Shown here: piece by piece, positions 16,465 through 24,685 of the stretch
Layout: each line of letters starts with the position of its first letter
How positions within the stretch are numbered: position 1 is the first letter of the stretch
NCBI GenBank assembly: GCA_964402405.1
Contig: CAYOCE010000011.1
Span: 1 to 34,632, forward strand
Source: CAYOCE01 sp964402405
GTDB lineage: Bacteria; Pseudomonadota; Alphaproteobacteria; UBA7879
Length of the DNA: 34,632 nucleotides
Reading direction: 5' to 3'
Notes under the pieces: generated by a model
Database searches by the model: none
What the model saw: the letters and a program-made list of their open reading frames with translations, nothing else
What the model was told of the DNA's origin: nothing
Program-made: the position numbers and the translations under genes

Positions 16465-17679
16465 TTAATCATTTTTGTGAATCTTTTTATGGTCCTGAAG
16501 TATTAATATCCCATACAGCCCTGCAGCCGCAATCATATATCCCATGACTACCCACGCAATGGGAATCATGGTGCCGTCGAAAATCAGAGACGTGAGAGAA
16601 ATCACAATGCTGATGAAACAGAGGCGAACGGTGCAAATAAGGGCGGCAGAGGCGCCTTTAACCTCGGGGAAGACATCCATGGCTTGGGACCCGAAAATCC
16701 CCATACTCAGGGCAACACCTGCCGAGACAATACACATAGCAATGGTAATGAGGAGGGGGGAGCTGTTCCTATAGGAAAGATAGACCAAAAGGGCTGCTCC
16801 CAATAGGCCAATGATCAGACCTGCTTTTTTGGTGGCATAGGGACCATACCAATCAATACCCTTGGCAGATAGAATACTAAAGGCCATAAAGACCGCCATG
16901 ATGGAGGATTGGTAGTATCCAAATAAAGTAGGCTCAACATCCATGTGGCTGATAAAAATGAGGGATAGGTTAGCGGTATAAATGATTAAGGCGTTGTGGA
17001 GAAAGGTAAAGATCATTACCTTGGCGGTAAATTCAAAATTGGACAGGAGTATCCCATAATTTCTAAAGGTGCCTCCAAAGGAAAAGGGCGTACGCTTTTT
17101 GGGAACCAAGCTTTCATGAAAGAAAAATGTCAAAAAGACTAAACAGAGGACACTAAGGGCAGCCACAATGGCAAAGTTCATGCGCCATCCATAAAAGGCC
17201 CCAACCCAACTGCCAATCATGGGGGCAATGGCCATGGAGGCGGCAATAATACCATTTAAGATGCCTAGTAATTTAGTCGCTTCTTTATTGGAGTAGAGGT
17301 CGAATAAAGTGGCAGCTGTTACGATCATGAGGGCTCCGCCACCGACACCTTGGATAAATCGCCAAAAAATCATAATCTCAATATTGTGGGCAATCACACA
17401 TCCAACGCTGCCAGCAAAAAATAGGATGGCTCCAGAAAGCAAGGTTTTCTTGCGTCCCCAAGCATCCGATAAAGGCCCATAGATTAATCCCGAGCAACAA
17501 AGACCAATGAAGTTCATACTCAGCAACATTTGAAGAATGGCCTCAGATGTTTTAAAATGATTCATGATATCAGGGAAACTAGGGACGTAAATATCCGTTT
17601 CGATTCCAACAGAAACGAAATTTAGGATTAAAATGAAGAGTGTTAACAGTTTGTTTTTTTGAGAATGTGTTTTTTCCAT
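16465..17679 (-). CDS. Bcr/CflA-type MFS efflux transporter
   Basis: This 404-residue protein has twelve predicted membrane helices and is typical of the Bcr/CflA subgroup of drug:H+ antiporters. Family marks are the N-terminal GIETDIYVPSFPDIMNHF, the loop 2-3 motif GPLSDAWGRKKTLLSG (MFS motif A) and RFIQGVGGGALMIV in helix 4. Several alphaproteobacterial symbionts use such transporters for metabolite exchange, so a drug role should not be assumed. It lies directly before mutY. The upstream spacer contains two copies of the structured repeat at 17693-17925. Confidence 0.88.
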   Translation of the reverse strand: MEKTHSQKNKLLTLFILILNFVSVGIETDIYVPSFPDIMNHFKTSEAILQMLLSMNFIGLCCSGLIYGPLSDAWGRKKTLLSGAILFFAGSVGCVIAHNIEIMIFWRFIQGVGGGALMIVTAATLFDLYSNKEATKLLGILNGIIAASMAIAPMIGSWVGAFYGWRMNFAIVAALSVLCLVFLTFFFHESLVPKKRTPFSFGGTFRNYGILLSNFEFTAKVMIFTFLHNALIIYTANLSLIFISHMDVEPTLFGYYQSSIMAVFMAFSILSAKGIDWYGPYATKKAGLIIGLLGAALLVYLSYRNSSPLLITIAMCIVSAGVALSMGIFGSQAMDVFPEVKGASAALICTVRLCFISIVISLTSLIFDGTMIPIAWVVMGYMIAAAGLYGILILQDHKKIHKND

Positions 17680-17692
17680 AATTCTTTCCGAT

Positions 17693-17784
17693 CACCCCCA
17701 CGAAGGTGGGGGCCCACAGATACCTCTGAGTAATGCATTGAAAGTGCTACCGCACATGGACCCCCTCCTTCGAGGGGATGGTTT
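17693..17784. repeat. Structured intergenic repeat, copy A
   Basis: About 92 bp. Hairpin 1 is CCCCCAC (17695-17701), loop GAAG, GTGGGGG (17706-17712). A middle part contains GTGC-TACC-GCAC. The last hairpin has arms around CCTTCGAGG (17767-17775 region) ending in GGGGATGG. It is the first of two direct copies between bamB and the MFS gene. Confidence 0.85.
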
Positions 17785-17833
17785 ATTAAGGAGGGTGGTT
17801 CATATTTTTCACCCATTCTTGTACTCTCTCGGA

Positions 17834-17925
17834 CCACCCCCGCGGAGGCGGGGGCCCACAGCACCTCTGGGTGATCGCCTTAAAAGTGCTACCGCACATG
17901 GATCCCCTCCTTCGAGGGGATGGTT
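17834..17925. repeat. Structured intergenic repeat, copy B
   Basis: Same element as copy A, starting 141 bp further right. Hairpin 1 is CCCCCGC (17837-17843), loop GGAG, GCGGGGG (17848-17854): the A-T pair of copy A has become G-C, a compensatory change. The last hairpin, ATCCCCTC (17902-17909) with GAGGGGAT (17914-17921), is a perfect 8-bp stem. CACCTCTGGGTG and GTGCTACCGCAC form two small internal stems. Confidence 0.88.
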
Positions 17926-17961
17926 CCTAAAAAGGGATAAGACACCATAGAGAGGGCGTGT

Positions 17962-19284
17962 TTATTCCCCTTGCTTTGCCCCAACAGCGATCAATTTTCC
18001 AGATTCTGTTAGGAAATAAATCAAGTCATCCATAACGATGGGGGATAAGAAAACACCCCCTGGCAATTCCAATTCATTCATGATCTTGCCAGTTTCGGGT
18101 GAAATGGCCAAAGCCTTCTTAGTGGATCCCGCCACAATCAATTGATTGTTGGCAAGAAGCGGACCAACCCATGAAATACGTCCTTTTTTGCGATCTGCCT
18201 CTTCGTACTGAGGCAGCTGCGTAATCCAAGCGATCTTCCCTGTTTTTTTGGTGCAGCATACCAATTCACTATTATTGGTGAGGGCAAAAAGAAATTCTCC
18301 GGAAACGGCAGGAGCAGAGCTCAGACTGAGGGGTTTTTCCCATAATCTGCTGCCTGTTCGAAGGTCGGTTGCGACAAAATTTCCACTCTGAGAAGAGGCA
18401 AAAACGATCCCTTGATCAATCACAGGAACGGCGCGAATTTGACCAATCATCGAGGTAGAATCTAGCCCATGTACGACAGATAAGTTTTCAGACCACAAGG
18501 GATATCCATTCTTAGCATGAAGAGCAAAAAGCTCGCCCGAAGAATAGGGCACAACCACCGTTTGATCCCATACAGCCGGGGGCGCACCCCCTAATACAGC
18601 AATGGTTTCCTCTTGTCCGGAGTGTTGCCAAATACGTTCCCCCGTTTTTGTGCTGAGGGCGAGGAGATTATTGTTGCTGGTTACTACATACAATTTGCCA
18701 TCTTTTAGGGCAGGCTCGGATCTTAGGGCGTAAGGGGTGTGAACACGCCATAATTCCTCGCCATCCTCGGTTTTTAGTTTTACGATATCGCCACTGGACA
18801 AAGCCACGTATAGATATTTGAATTCGTAGGCCAATCCCCCCCCTAGAAACTTGGATCTGTTTTCAACGTCAATGTGTTTTGACCATTTCTCGTGACCTGT
18901 TTTGGCATCAAAGGCCCGTACTTCATGCGAGCTGTCTAGGGTATAGAGGACCCCATCCCCTCCAACAGGGGAGGTAACCAAGAATCCTGAAGCGCGATTT
19001 CCATACCCAATGCTTTCTTCCCACAAAATCCGCTCTAAGCCTTGGGCCTTGGCATGACTTGGGGCATGATGGGCATTGCCTCCTTTTTGAGGCCAGGCGA
19101 TAATGGTATCAAGGGCAGATAGATCAACGGCAATCGAATCGGCATTCATATCCTGCTTTAGGTGTTGATCAAAGGATAAGGCAGATAAACGATTCCCCGG
19201 TAACGGATCTTTCTTATCCGAATCACATCCTGTTAAAGCAAGCCCTGCAAGAGCCACCACTAGAAATCTATAAAGGTTTTTCAT
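17962..19284 (-). CDS. bamB: Outer-membrane assembly lipoprotein BamB (PQQ-type beta-propeller)
   Basis: BamB helps the BamA machine insert barrel proteins into the outer membrane from the periplasmic side. The 440-residue product has a lipoprotein signal with lipobox LTGC (Cys20), then repeated propeller blades with the PQQ-like pattern (for example GVLYTLDSSHEVRAFDAKTGHEKW, GELFALHAKNGYPLW and GNFVATDLRTGSRLWEK), giving about eight blades. The pattern WPQKGGNAHHAPSH near residue 70 is typical of alphaproteobacterial BamB. It follows the TPR gene with a 4-base spacer, an arrangement seen in other Alphaproteobacteria, where der usually comes next; der is absent here. Confidence 0.92.
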   Translation of the reverse strand: MKNLYRFLVVALAGLALTGCDSDKKDPLPGNRLSALSFDQHLKQDMNADSIAVDLSALDTIIAWPQKGGNAHHAPSHAKAQGLERILWEESIGYGNRASGFLVTSPVGGDGVLYTLDSSHEVRAFDAKTGHEKWSKHIDVENRSKFLGGGLAYEFKYLYVALSSGDIVKLKTEDGEELWRVHTPYALRSEPALKDGKLYVVTSNNNLLALSTKTGERIWQHSGQEETIAVLGGAPPAVWDQTVVVPYSSGELFALHAKNGYPLWSENLSVVHGLDSTSMIGQIRAVPVIDQGIVFASSQSGNFVATDLRTGSRLWEKPLSLSSAPAVSGEFLFALTNNSELVCCTKKTGKIAWITQLPQYEEADRKKGRISWVGPLLANNQLIVAGSTKKALAISPETGKIMNELELPGGVFLSPIVMDDLIYFLTESGKLIAVGAKQGE

Positions 19285-19288
19285 TGTA

Positions 19289-19981
19289 CTATTTTGTTCC
19301 TAACTTGTCGCTGGCCACATCCCGCATAATTTCCGCCCGTTTCTTTACAGGGAAAATAGCATCCTCGTCTTTGGAAAGGGCATTAAATAAATCATAGGCC
19401 TTTTGAAAATCTTTTTCTTCAAGGGCCACAAGCCCCATAATTTCCCTAGCAGCTCCTTGCCAAGCCCCTTTTTTAGTGGCGATAGGCTGAGCATGGGTTT
19501 TGATTTCAGAAATTTTCCCGTGATCCAGAGCCAAATACGCCCATTTAATCGCGGCCATATCTTTGAACTCAGGGCGACTCACCTTCTTGAGGTAGGTTTC
19601 ATAGACCTCCATAGCATCTTTAATCTTATTACTTTCTGTCAGCAATCCGGCCACCATTAAATAATAAAGGTCTCGATAGTTAGCGGTTGCATCCATCATA
19701 TAGGCTTCGGCCATTTGGATGGCTTGGCCCAAGTAGGCATCCTTGCTTTTTTGATCAAGCTTTGAAGAATGGCTGAGCCCCACCAATTCCACAACTTTTG
19801 CATAGTTGGCAGCCGACTCAAGGTTTTTAGATTTCTGATAATTCGTCCACAGGATATACCCTGTCGTTCCCACAAGAATGGCTGTCACAACCCCATAAAT
19901 CACCTTTTGGTATTGCTTCCATAATTTCAGGAGGCGTTCTTCTTGTAAATCTTCTTCAACTTCGCGAAAAATATCGTTCAA
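19289..19981 (-). CDS. YfgM-like TPR protein (ancillary Sec translocon subunit family), TTG start
   Basis: The 230-residue protein has a short cytoplasmic N-terminus (DIFREVEEDLQEERLLKLWKQYQ), one membrane helix (about 27-47, VIYGVVTAILVGTTGYILW) and a periplasmic TPR-like helical domain, the layout of YfgM/TPR_21 proteins that sit at SecYEG and pass substrates to periplasmic chaperones. The reading frame starts with TTG at 19979-19981, preceded nine bases earlier by AGGAG (19991-19995), which fixes the start despite the rare codon. It is co-transcribed with bamB, consistent with a role in envelope protein biogenesis. Confidence 0.87.
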   Translation of the reverse strand: MNDIFREVEEDLQEERLLKLWKQYQKVIYGVVTAILVGTTGYILWTNYQKSKNLESAANYAKVVELVGLSHSSKLDQKSKDAYLGQAIQMAEAYMMDATANYRDLYYLMVAGLLTESNKIKDAMEVYETYLKKVSRPEFKDMAAIKWAYLALDHGKISEIKTHAQPIATKKGAWQGAAREIMGLVALEEKDFQKAYDLFNALSKDEDAIFPVKKRAEIMRDVASDKLGTK

Positions 19982-20108
19982 TTTTGTTAACTCCTAGATG
20001 TTTAACAGGTGTGCCACGCGCATCTTTCAATTAATACCCTGCAGATTCAGTTTATGCAACAGGAATTGTGGGGTGGCTTAGACAGAAAGAAGGACTCTGA
20101 CCCCTGTA

Positions 20109-20423
20109 CTAAAGCTTCTTTATAAGCTCCCGAATTTCGTGTTCTATTCCAAAGCTTTTATTTTCTGCATCCAAAAGTTTTTGTTTTACAATAACATGTT
20201 CCTTTTCTATCTCGGCACTTTTCTGAAGAATGCTCGCCCATAATTTACGAGCTTCTTGGAATTCTGCATCGTGTCTTTTTATTTCAGCCGCATGTCTTTC
20301 ATCATCTTTTTCCATGTTTTTTCGAATTTTATCAGCGTCTTCCTTAGAAACACGCCACATCCATAGGAATAGGCCCCCCATGCTAATAACAATTGTGAGA
20401 GTTTGTGCCCAGATCATTTCCAT
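20109..20423 (-). CDS. Small membrane-anchored coiled-coil protein, copy 1
   Basis: This 104-residue protein of unknown function has an N-terminal membrane helix (about residues 8-24, LTIVISMGGLFLWMWRV) followed by a long charged helix predicted to form a coiled coil (ADKIRKNMEKDDERHAAEIKRH...). It is the most diverged of three tandem paralogs and the only one with a seven-residue extension in the tail (VIVKQKLLDAENKSFGIEHE). The start is the ATG at 20423, with TAGGA upstream. The topology suggests a membrane-tethered oligomer. Neither a partner nor a named family can be assigned. Confidence 0.65.
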   Translation of the reverse strand: MEMIWAQTLTIVISMGGLFLWMWRVSKEDADKIRKNMEKDDERHAAEIKRHDAEFQEARKLWASILQKSAEIEKEHVIVKQKLLDAENKSFGIEHEIRELIKKL

Positions 20424-20443
20424 AATTTTATATCCTACTCCAT

Positions 20444-20737
20444 TTAAAGCTTCTTCATGAGCTCTCGAATTTCTTGTTGCACAATAAAGCTTTCTTTTTT
20501 TATCTCACTGCTTTCCTTTTCTATCTCGGCACTTTTCTGAAGAATGCTTGCCCATAATTGACGTGTTTCTTGGAACTCTGCATCATGCCTTTTTATTTCA
20601 GCTGCATGTTTTTCATCATCTTTTTCCATGTTTTTTCGAATGGTGTCAGCAGTTTTCTCAGAAACGCGCCATATCCAGAAGGATATACCCGCCATGCTAA
20701 TAACAATTGTAAGAGTTTGTGCCCAGGTCATTTCCAT
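20444..20737 (-). CDS. Small membrane-anchored coiled-coil protein, copy 2
   Basis: 97 residues; N-terminal membrane helix (about 8-24) and a charged coiled coil to the C-terminus (SSEIKKESFIVQQEIRELMKKL). Its coding DNA differs from copy 3 at two positions that I can see, both near the 3' end: one at the C-terminal Leu codon region (AAGCTT against AAGTTT) and one at GTTGCAC against GTTGTAC. The encoded proteins are identical. The spacer to copy 1 repeats the spacer to copy 3. Function unknown. Confidence 0.65.
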   Translation of the reverse strand: MEMTWAQTLTIVISMAGISFWIWRVSEKTADTIRKNMEKDDEKHAAEIKRHDAEFQETRQLWASILQKSAEIEKESSEIKKESFIVQQEIRELMKKL

Positions 20738-20757
20738 AATTTTATATCCTACTCAAT

Positions 20758-21051
20758 TTAAAGTTTCTTCATGAGCTCTCGAATTTCTTGTTGTACAATA
20801 AAGCTTTCTTTTTTTATCTCACTGCTTTCCTTTTCTATCTCGGCACTTTTCTGAAGAATGCTTGCCCATAATTGACGTGTTTCTTGGAACTCTGCATCAT
20901 GCCTTTTTATTTCAGCTGCATGTTTTTCATCATCTTTTTCCATGTTTTTTCGAATGGTGTCAGCAGTTTTCTCAGAAACGCGCCATATCCAGAAGGATAT
21001 ACCCGCCATGCTAATAACAATTGTAAGAGTTTGTGCCCAGGTCATTTCCAT
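20758..21051 (-). CDS. Small membrane-anchored coiled-coil protein, copy 3
   Basis: The protein is identical to copy 2 (97 residues, one N-terminal membrane helix, charged coiled coil). I start it at 21051, the ATG equivalent to that of the other copies; an upstream in-frame ATG at 21066 would add five residues not shared with them. It is the first gene of the tandem set, and the shared promoter should lie in the AT-rich stretch 21060-21110, where TATA-like runs are abundant but no clear pair stands out. Confidence 0.65.
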   Translation of the reverse strand: MEMTWAQTLTIVISMAGISFWIWRVSEKTADTIRKNMEKDDEKHAAEIKRHDAEFQETRQLWASILQKSAEIEKESSEIKKESFIVQQEIRELMKKL

Positions 21052-21181
21052 AATTTTATATCCCATATATACATATATCGTATAACCATTAAACTACATT
21101 AGAATTATTTTTATGACAAGAGGGATTTTTAGAAAAATTCAAAAAAGTCAGATTTTTTAACCATCCTCGCGTCTTTTTCAA

Positions 21182-21275
21182 CCACCCACACACAGGTGGG
21201 GGCCCACAGCACCCTCTGGGTGATACGATGAAAAGTGCTACCGCACTATGGATCCCCTCTTCCGAAGGGATGGTT
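21182..21275. repeat. Structured intergenic repeat, copy C
   Basis: A third copy of the element found at 17693-17925. The CCCACAGCACC...TGGGTGAT and GTGCTACCGCAC core is kept. The first hairpin is partly broken (CCCACACACAGGTGGG) and the last carries one mismatch (ATCCCCTC with GAAGGGAT). It lies between the coiled-coil gene array and the LRR gene. Confidence 0.85.
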
Positions 21276-21347
21276 TGTTAAGGGGAGTGGAAAGATTTGG
21301 AGATGGCTTGAAAAGATGGGAAATAATTTCAATCTTATTAAATCCAT

Positions 21348-21376
21348 TTGAAAAATAATGTCATAGAGTCTATACA
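21348..21376 (+). promoter_or_regulatory. Sigma-70-type promoter of the exported LRR-like gene
   Basis: TTGAAA (21348-21353) and TATACA (21371-21376) are separated by exactly 17 bases. The start codon is 41 bases after the -10 box and is preceded by AAGGAG. No gene lies between the promoter and the LRR gene. Confidence 0.6.
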
Positions 21377-21416
21377 TCTAATATAACTTTAATATTATTA
21401 TAAAGGAGATATTGCG

Positions 21417-22514
21417 ATGAAAAAACTTATTAAATACACAGCATCCATTGCTTGGGTGTTGCAAACATTATTAGCGCCCGCATCTTATGGGATGATGACA
21501 GTAGAAGACTTCACACAAACCGATGAAACATCTTTTGGTAATGCACAAACAGCCTCTGTGCAGTGTAGGAAGTTAGAACCAGATTTCTTGCTCATTGGGG
21601 TGACGCCCGGGTTTCAAAGTGATAGCCCAATCATTTCTCTCGAGGACGAATTAAATAGGTCCCCTCACCCTAAAAAAATAATGGTACAGGGAGGAGTGGA
21701 TTGCTGGAATTTACTTATACGTAGAGGAGTGATATACCATGTTGAATCCTTGAATATAGACAGGTATCCATACGATACCCATATAGATCCATTGGCCGGC
21801 ACTGCTTTAAGGGAGTTAAATGACATCCTTGCTGGGCAACATTTGCCTTTGCAACATCTAGGGCTCTTCAACTCTAAGTTATCAATGGCGGAGCTAGATA
21901 CCCTAAGACAGGTAATAGGTAACTCTGCCAACTTACGGAGTTTATATCTATGGGAGTCTTTACCAGAGACGGAGATGTCCCTAGACAATTGGGGGAGTTT
22001 TTTGGATGTCATCGCCTCTAGCAGTATAACTGAAATTGAATTACAAGGGCTATTGCTTACTCCAGAGTTAATGCAATTAATTATAGATAGGTTACAAGGC
22101 AAGATTACTTTCCTTTCTCTTAGAGACTCATCATTGGTGAGGGATGAAAGATGGGCAAGCTTTGATTGGAATGATCTTTTCCAGAAGGGGTATAAGGAAC
22201 TAAGTATGCGTCTAGATGCTGATGATGCTATCTTGGATAACCTTGCAATCGCTGCACGAGCAGCTAATTCTGTTGACGGCCTGGCTATGCATATTAAAAA
22301 GCGTCAACCTTTACAGGCCTTACTAGAAAATCATCCTTCCCTACAAGTATATACGATTCCAGTCATGGATGGGAACGCATTTGAAGAAGAATTTGGAAGT
22401 CTCGCTAATCCTGGAATAATCCCTGGTTGGATAGGAACCACCATAAATCATGGATTAAGAAAAAACAAATTATATGAGTCTATAGGGGTAGTTTTTAAGC
22501 GCATTAATCCATAA
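21417..22514 (+). CDS. Exported leucine-rich-repeat-like protein of unknown function
   Basis: The 365-residue product has a signal peptide (MKKLIKYTASIAWVLQTLLAPASYG) and a mature part with irregular LRR-like stretches between about 130 and 240: LQHLGLFNSKLSMAELDTL, LRSLYLWESL, ITEIELQGLLLTPELMQLI and ITFLSLRDSSL. The repeats resemble the ribonuclease-inhibitor type, where each strand is followed by a helix. The first mature residues (MMTVEDF) resemble those of the large LRR protein at 30201 (MSAEEF). It has its own promoter, an AAGGAG ribosome site and a strong terminator. Signal peptide plus LRRs in a likely symbiont makes host or surface interaction plausible, but that is inference. Confidence 0.75.
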   Translation: MKKLIKYTASIAWVLQTLLAPASYGMMTVEDFTQTDETSFGNAQTASVQCRKLEPDFLLIGVTPGFQSDSPIISLEDELNRSPHPKKIMVQGGVDCWNLLIRRGVIYHVESLNIDRYPYDTHIDPLAGTALRELNDILAGQHLPLQHLGLFNSKLSMAELDTLRQVIGNSANLRSLYLWESLPETEMSLDNWGSFLDVIASSSITEIELQGLLLTPELMQLIIDRLQGKITFLSLRDSSLVRDERWASFDWNDLFQKGYKELSMRLDADDAILDNLAIAARAANSVDGLAMHIKKRQPLQALLENHPSLQVYTIPVMDGNAFEEEFGSLANPGIIPGWIGTTINHGLRKNKLYESIGVVFKRINP

Positions 22515-22545
22515 TCCTGAAACTTACCCACAACCCTCTAAAATC

Positions 22546-22571
22546 AGCCCCCTTCTTTGGGGGCTTTTTTT
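22546..22571 (+). terminator. Intrinsic terminator after the LRR-like gene
   Basis: AGCCCCC (22546-22552) pairs with GGGGGCT (22559-22565) around a TTCTTT loop, followed directly by seven T residues. The stem is perfect and the position, 32 bases after the stop, is ideal. Confidence 0.92.
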
Positions 22572-22667
22572 ATGTCATTGAAATTAGAAAACGATCCCCC
22601 TTTTTTTTCAGGTGGTTTTGTGGTGAAGTGGGGCTAGAATACTATAAGCCCATAATAAGGAAATTTT

Positions 22668-24668
22668 ATGTCTAACAAAATGCCGAACTCAGAAATTTCT
22701 TTGCATGAGATGGCTAAGGCCATTCGATTTTTAACGGTGGATGCGGTTGATGCCGCCAAGTCTGGACATCCAGGGATGCCCTTGGGGATGGCCGATGTGG
22801 CAACGGTCTTGTTTACCCATTTTCTAAAGTTTGACCCTAAGAATCCCAAATGGCTAGATCGGGATCGCTTTATTTTATCGGCAGGTCATGGGTCCATGCT
22901 GCTGTATTCTTTGCTCTATTTGACGGGCTACAGCGAAATGACCATCCGGGAACTAAAGCGCTTTCGGCAATTTCATAGCAAAACCCCTGGTCATCCTGAA
23001 TATGGCGAAACAGAGGGTGTTGAAACCAGTACCGGACCTTTGGGACAGGGGCTGGGGAATGCCGTCGGAATGGCCCTTGCAGAGGCAATGCTAAGATCCA
23101 AGTTTGGATCAGATTTGGTGAATCACCATACGTATACCATTGTCGGGGATGGATGTTTGATGGAGGGGATTTCCCAAGAGGTTATTTCTTTCGCGGGCCA
23201 CATGCGCCTGAATAAACTGATCGTGTTCTTTGATAACAACAGCATTACCATTGATGGATCCACGTCTCTGAGCACCTCGGAAAATCATCAACAGCGGTTC
23301 GAGGCTGTGGGGTGGAATGTAATTCTCATCGATGGTCATGATGAGGATCAGATTTATAATGCGATCCAAAAAGCACAGACCTCTGATAAACCCACGCTGA
23401 TTTCCTGTAAAACCATTATTGGATATGGGGCTCCTACCAAGGCAGGGACGTCCAAGGTTCACGGTTCCCCATTGGGATCTGAGGAAGTTGCGCTCATGCG
23501 TCAAAATCTAAATTGGCCCTATGCCCCTTTTGAAGTTCCTGAAGATATCTTAAAGGCCTGGCGAACGGTTGGAGAAAAGGGAAAATCCCTGCACCACGCA
23601 TGGCTGGAAAGACTGCATGCGGCACCTGAAAACACGCGGGATGATTTTCTAGATAGTCAAAATAAAGACATCGGCCCGGATTTCAAATTTGCCTTAAGGT
23701 CCTTCAAAAAACAAGTGGCTGAAAATCCCAAAGCTATGGCAACGCGCAAAAGCTCCGAGGAAGTTCTAAATGTCCTTGCCCCTCTGATTTCTCAACTGTT
23801 AGGAGGGTCAGCGGATCTAACGGAATCCAATAATACCTTTGCCAAGACCATGAAGGCGATTACCCCTGATGATTTACGCGGGGACTATATTCACTATGGG
23901 ATCCGGGAGCATGGCATGGGGGCGATTATGAATGGCCTCACACTCCATGGGGGCTTTATTCCCTATGGAGGCACCTTCTTGACCTTTTCCGATTACATGC
24001 GGCCCGCAATTCGTTTGGCAGCCCTCATGGGGCAGCAGGTGATTTATGTGTTAACCCATGATTCCGTAGCCTTGGGGGAGGATGGCCCCACGCACCAACC
24101 TGTGGAACACCTCATGAGCCTTCGGTTAATCCCAAATCTATTAGTATTCCGTCCCGCAGACACCATGGAAACCGCTGAATGTTGGGAGTTGGCGCTGGAT
24201 CATAAGACAAGCCCTTCCATCCTGGCTCTAACGCGGCAAAATTTACCCCAAGTACGCCAGTATTCCGAGGCGAATCTATGTGCCAAGGGGGGATATGTTT
24301 TATCTGCAGCCAAAGATAAATGGGATATTAGCTTAATTGCCACGGGATCCGAAGTAAGCTTGGCCTTGCAAGTCAAGGAACTGTTAACCCAGAAAAATCT
24401 AGACGTAGCCGTGATTTCCATGCCTTGCCTTGAGTTGTTTGATAAACTTTCCCCAACAGAACAGCAAGAGATCTTGGGACACCATGCTATTCGGATGGTG
24501 ATTGAGGCCGGTGTGACCCGAGGGTGGGAAAAGTATGTGGGAGAGAAAGGGCTTGTTATCGGCATTGACCGATTTGGCATTTCCGCCCCTTATCAGGATG
24601 TAATGGAATTTTTTGGATTTACGGCGGATAAAATGGTTAGTCGTATTATACAGTTCCTAGAAGGATAA
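22668..24668 (+). CDS. tkt: Transketolase
   Basis: This thiamine-diphosphate enzyme of the pentose phosphate pathway moves two-carbon units between sugar phosphates. At 666 residues it is full length. Visible motifs are SGHPGMPLGMAD near the N-terminus, the TPP-binding VGDGCLMEGISQEV ... FFDNNSITIDGS, the DGPTHQPVEHL segment of the pyrimidine domain, and the C-terminal IDRFGISAPYQDVMEFFGFT. In Alphaproteobacteria tkt is usually followed by gap and pgk; here a 300-residue exported protein gene stands between tkt and gap and pgk is absent from the window. AAGGAA precedes the start. Confidence 0.96.
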   Translation: MSNKMPNSEISLHEMAKAIRFLTVDAVDAAKSGHPGMPLGMADVATVLFTHFLKFDPKNPKWLDRDRFILSAGHGSMLLYSLLYLTGYSEMTIRELKRFRQFHSKTPGHPEYGETEGVETSTGPLGQGLGNAVGMALAEAMLRSKFGSDLVNHHTYTIVGDGCLMEGISQEVISFAGHMRLNKLIVFFDNNSITIDGSTSLSTSENHQQRFEAVGWNVILIDGHDEDQIYNAIQKAQTSDKPTLISCKTIIGYGAPTKAGTSKVHGSPLGSEEVALMRQNLNWPYAPFEVPEDILKAWRTVGEKGKSLHHAWLERLHAAPENTRDDFLDSQNKDIGPDFKFALRSFKKQVAENPKAMATRKSSEEVLNVLAPLISQLLGGSADLTESNNTFAKTMKAITPDDLRGDYIHYGIREHGMGAIMNGLTLHGGFIPYGGTFLTFSDYMRPAIRLAALMGQQVIYVLTHDSVALGEDGPTHQPVEHLMSLRLIPNLLVFRPADTMETAECWELALDHKTSPSILALTRQNLPQVRQYSEANLCAKGGYVLSAAKDKWDISLIATGSEVSLALQVKELLTQKNLDVAVISMPCLELFDKLSPTEQQEILGHHAIRMVIEAGVTRGWEKYVGEKGLVIGIDRFGISAPYQDVMEFFGFTADKMVSRIIQFLEG

Positions 24669-24685
24669 TAAGGTATAGAATACAT

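Larger units (their letters stand above)
20424..21051. repeat. Near-perfect 314-bp tandem duplication
   Basis: Two adjacent 314-bp units (start codons at 20737 and 21051) carry the coiled-coil gene plus spacer and differ at only a few positions. A third, diverged unit of the same spacing (start at 20423) lies to the left, so the array has a regular 314-bp period. Confidence 0.85.
21052..21416. other. Intergenic region between the coiled-coil array and the LRR gene
   Basis: 365 bp with no supported gene. From left to right it holds an AT-rich stretch with TATATA runs (probably promoter sequence for the minus-strand array), the structured repeat copy C, and a good promoter for the plus-strand LRR gene. 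Confidence 0.6.

Noticed and set aside
17643..17864. A 73-residue open frame across repeat copies A and B on the minus strand
   Set aside because: The translated repeat gives strings such as WAPASAGV, a known by-product of GC-rich palindromic repeats, not a protein.
20080..20107. A REP/RAYT-type element or terminator suggested by GGGGT ... GACCCC before the coiled-coil array end
   Set aside because: Only five base pairs of outer stem with a long unpaired interior and no second copy in the window, so the evidence is too thin.
17693..21275. A CRISPR array made of the three structured repeats
   Set aside because: Only three long copies, irregular spacing, one 3.2 kb away, no short constant repeats with unique spacers and no cas genes.
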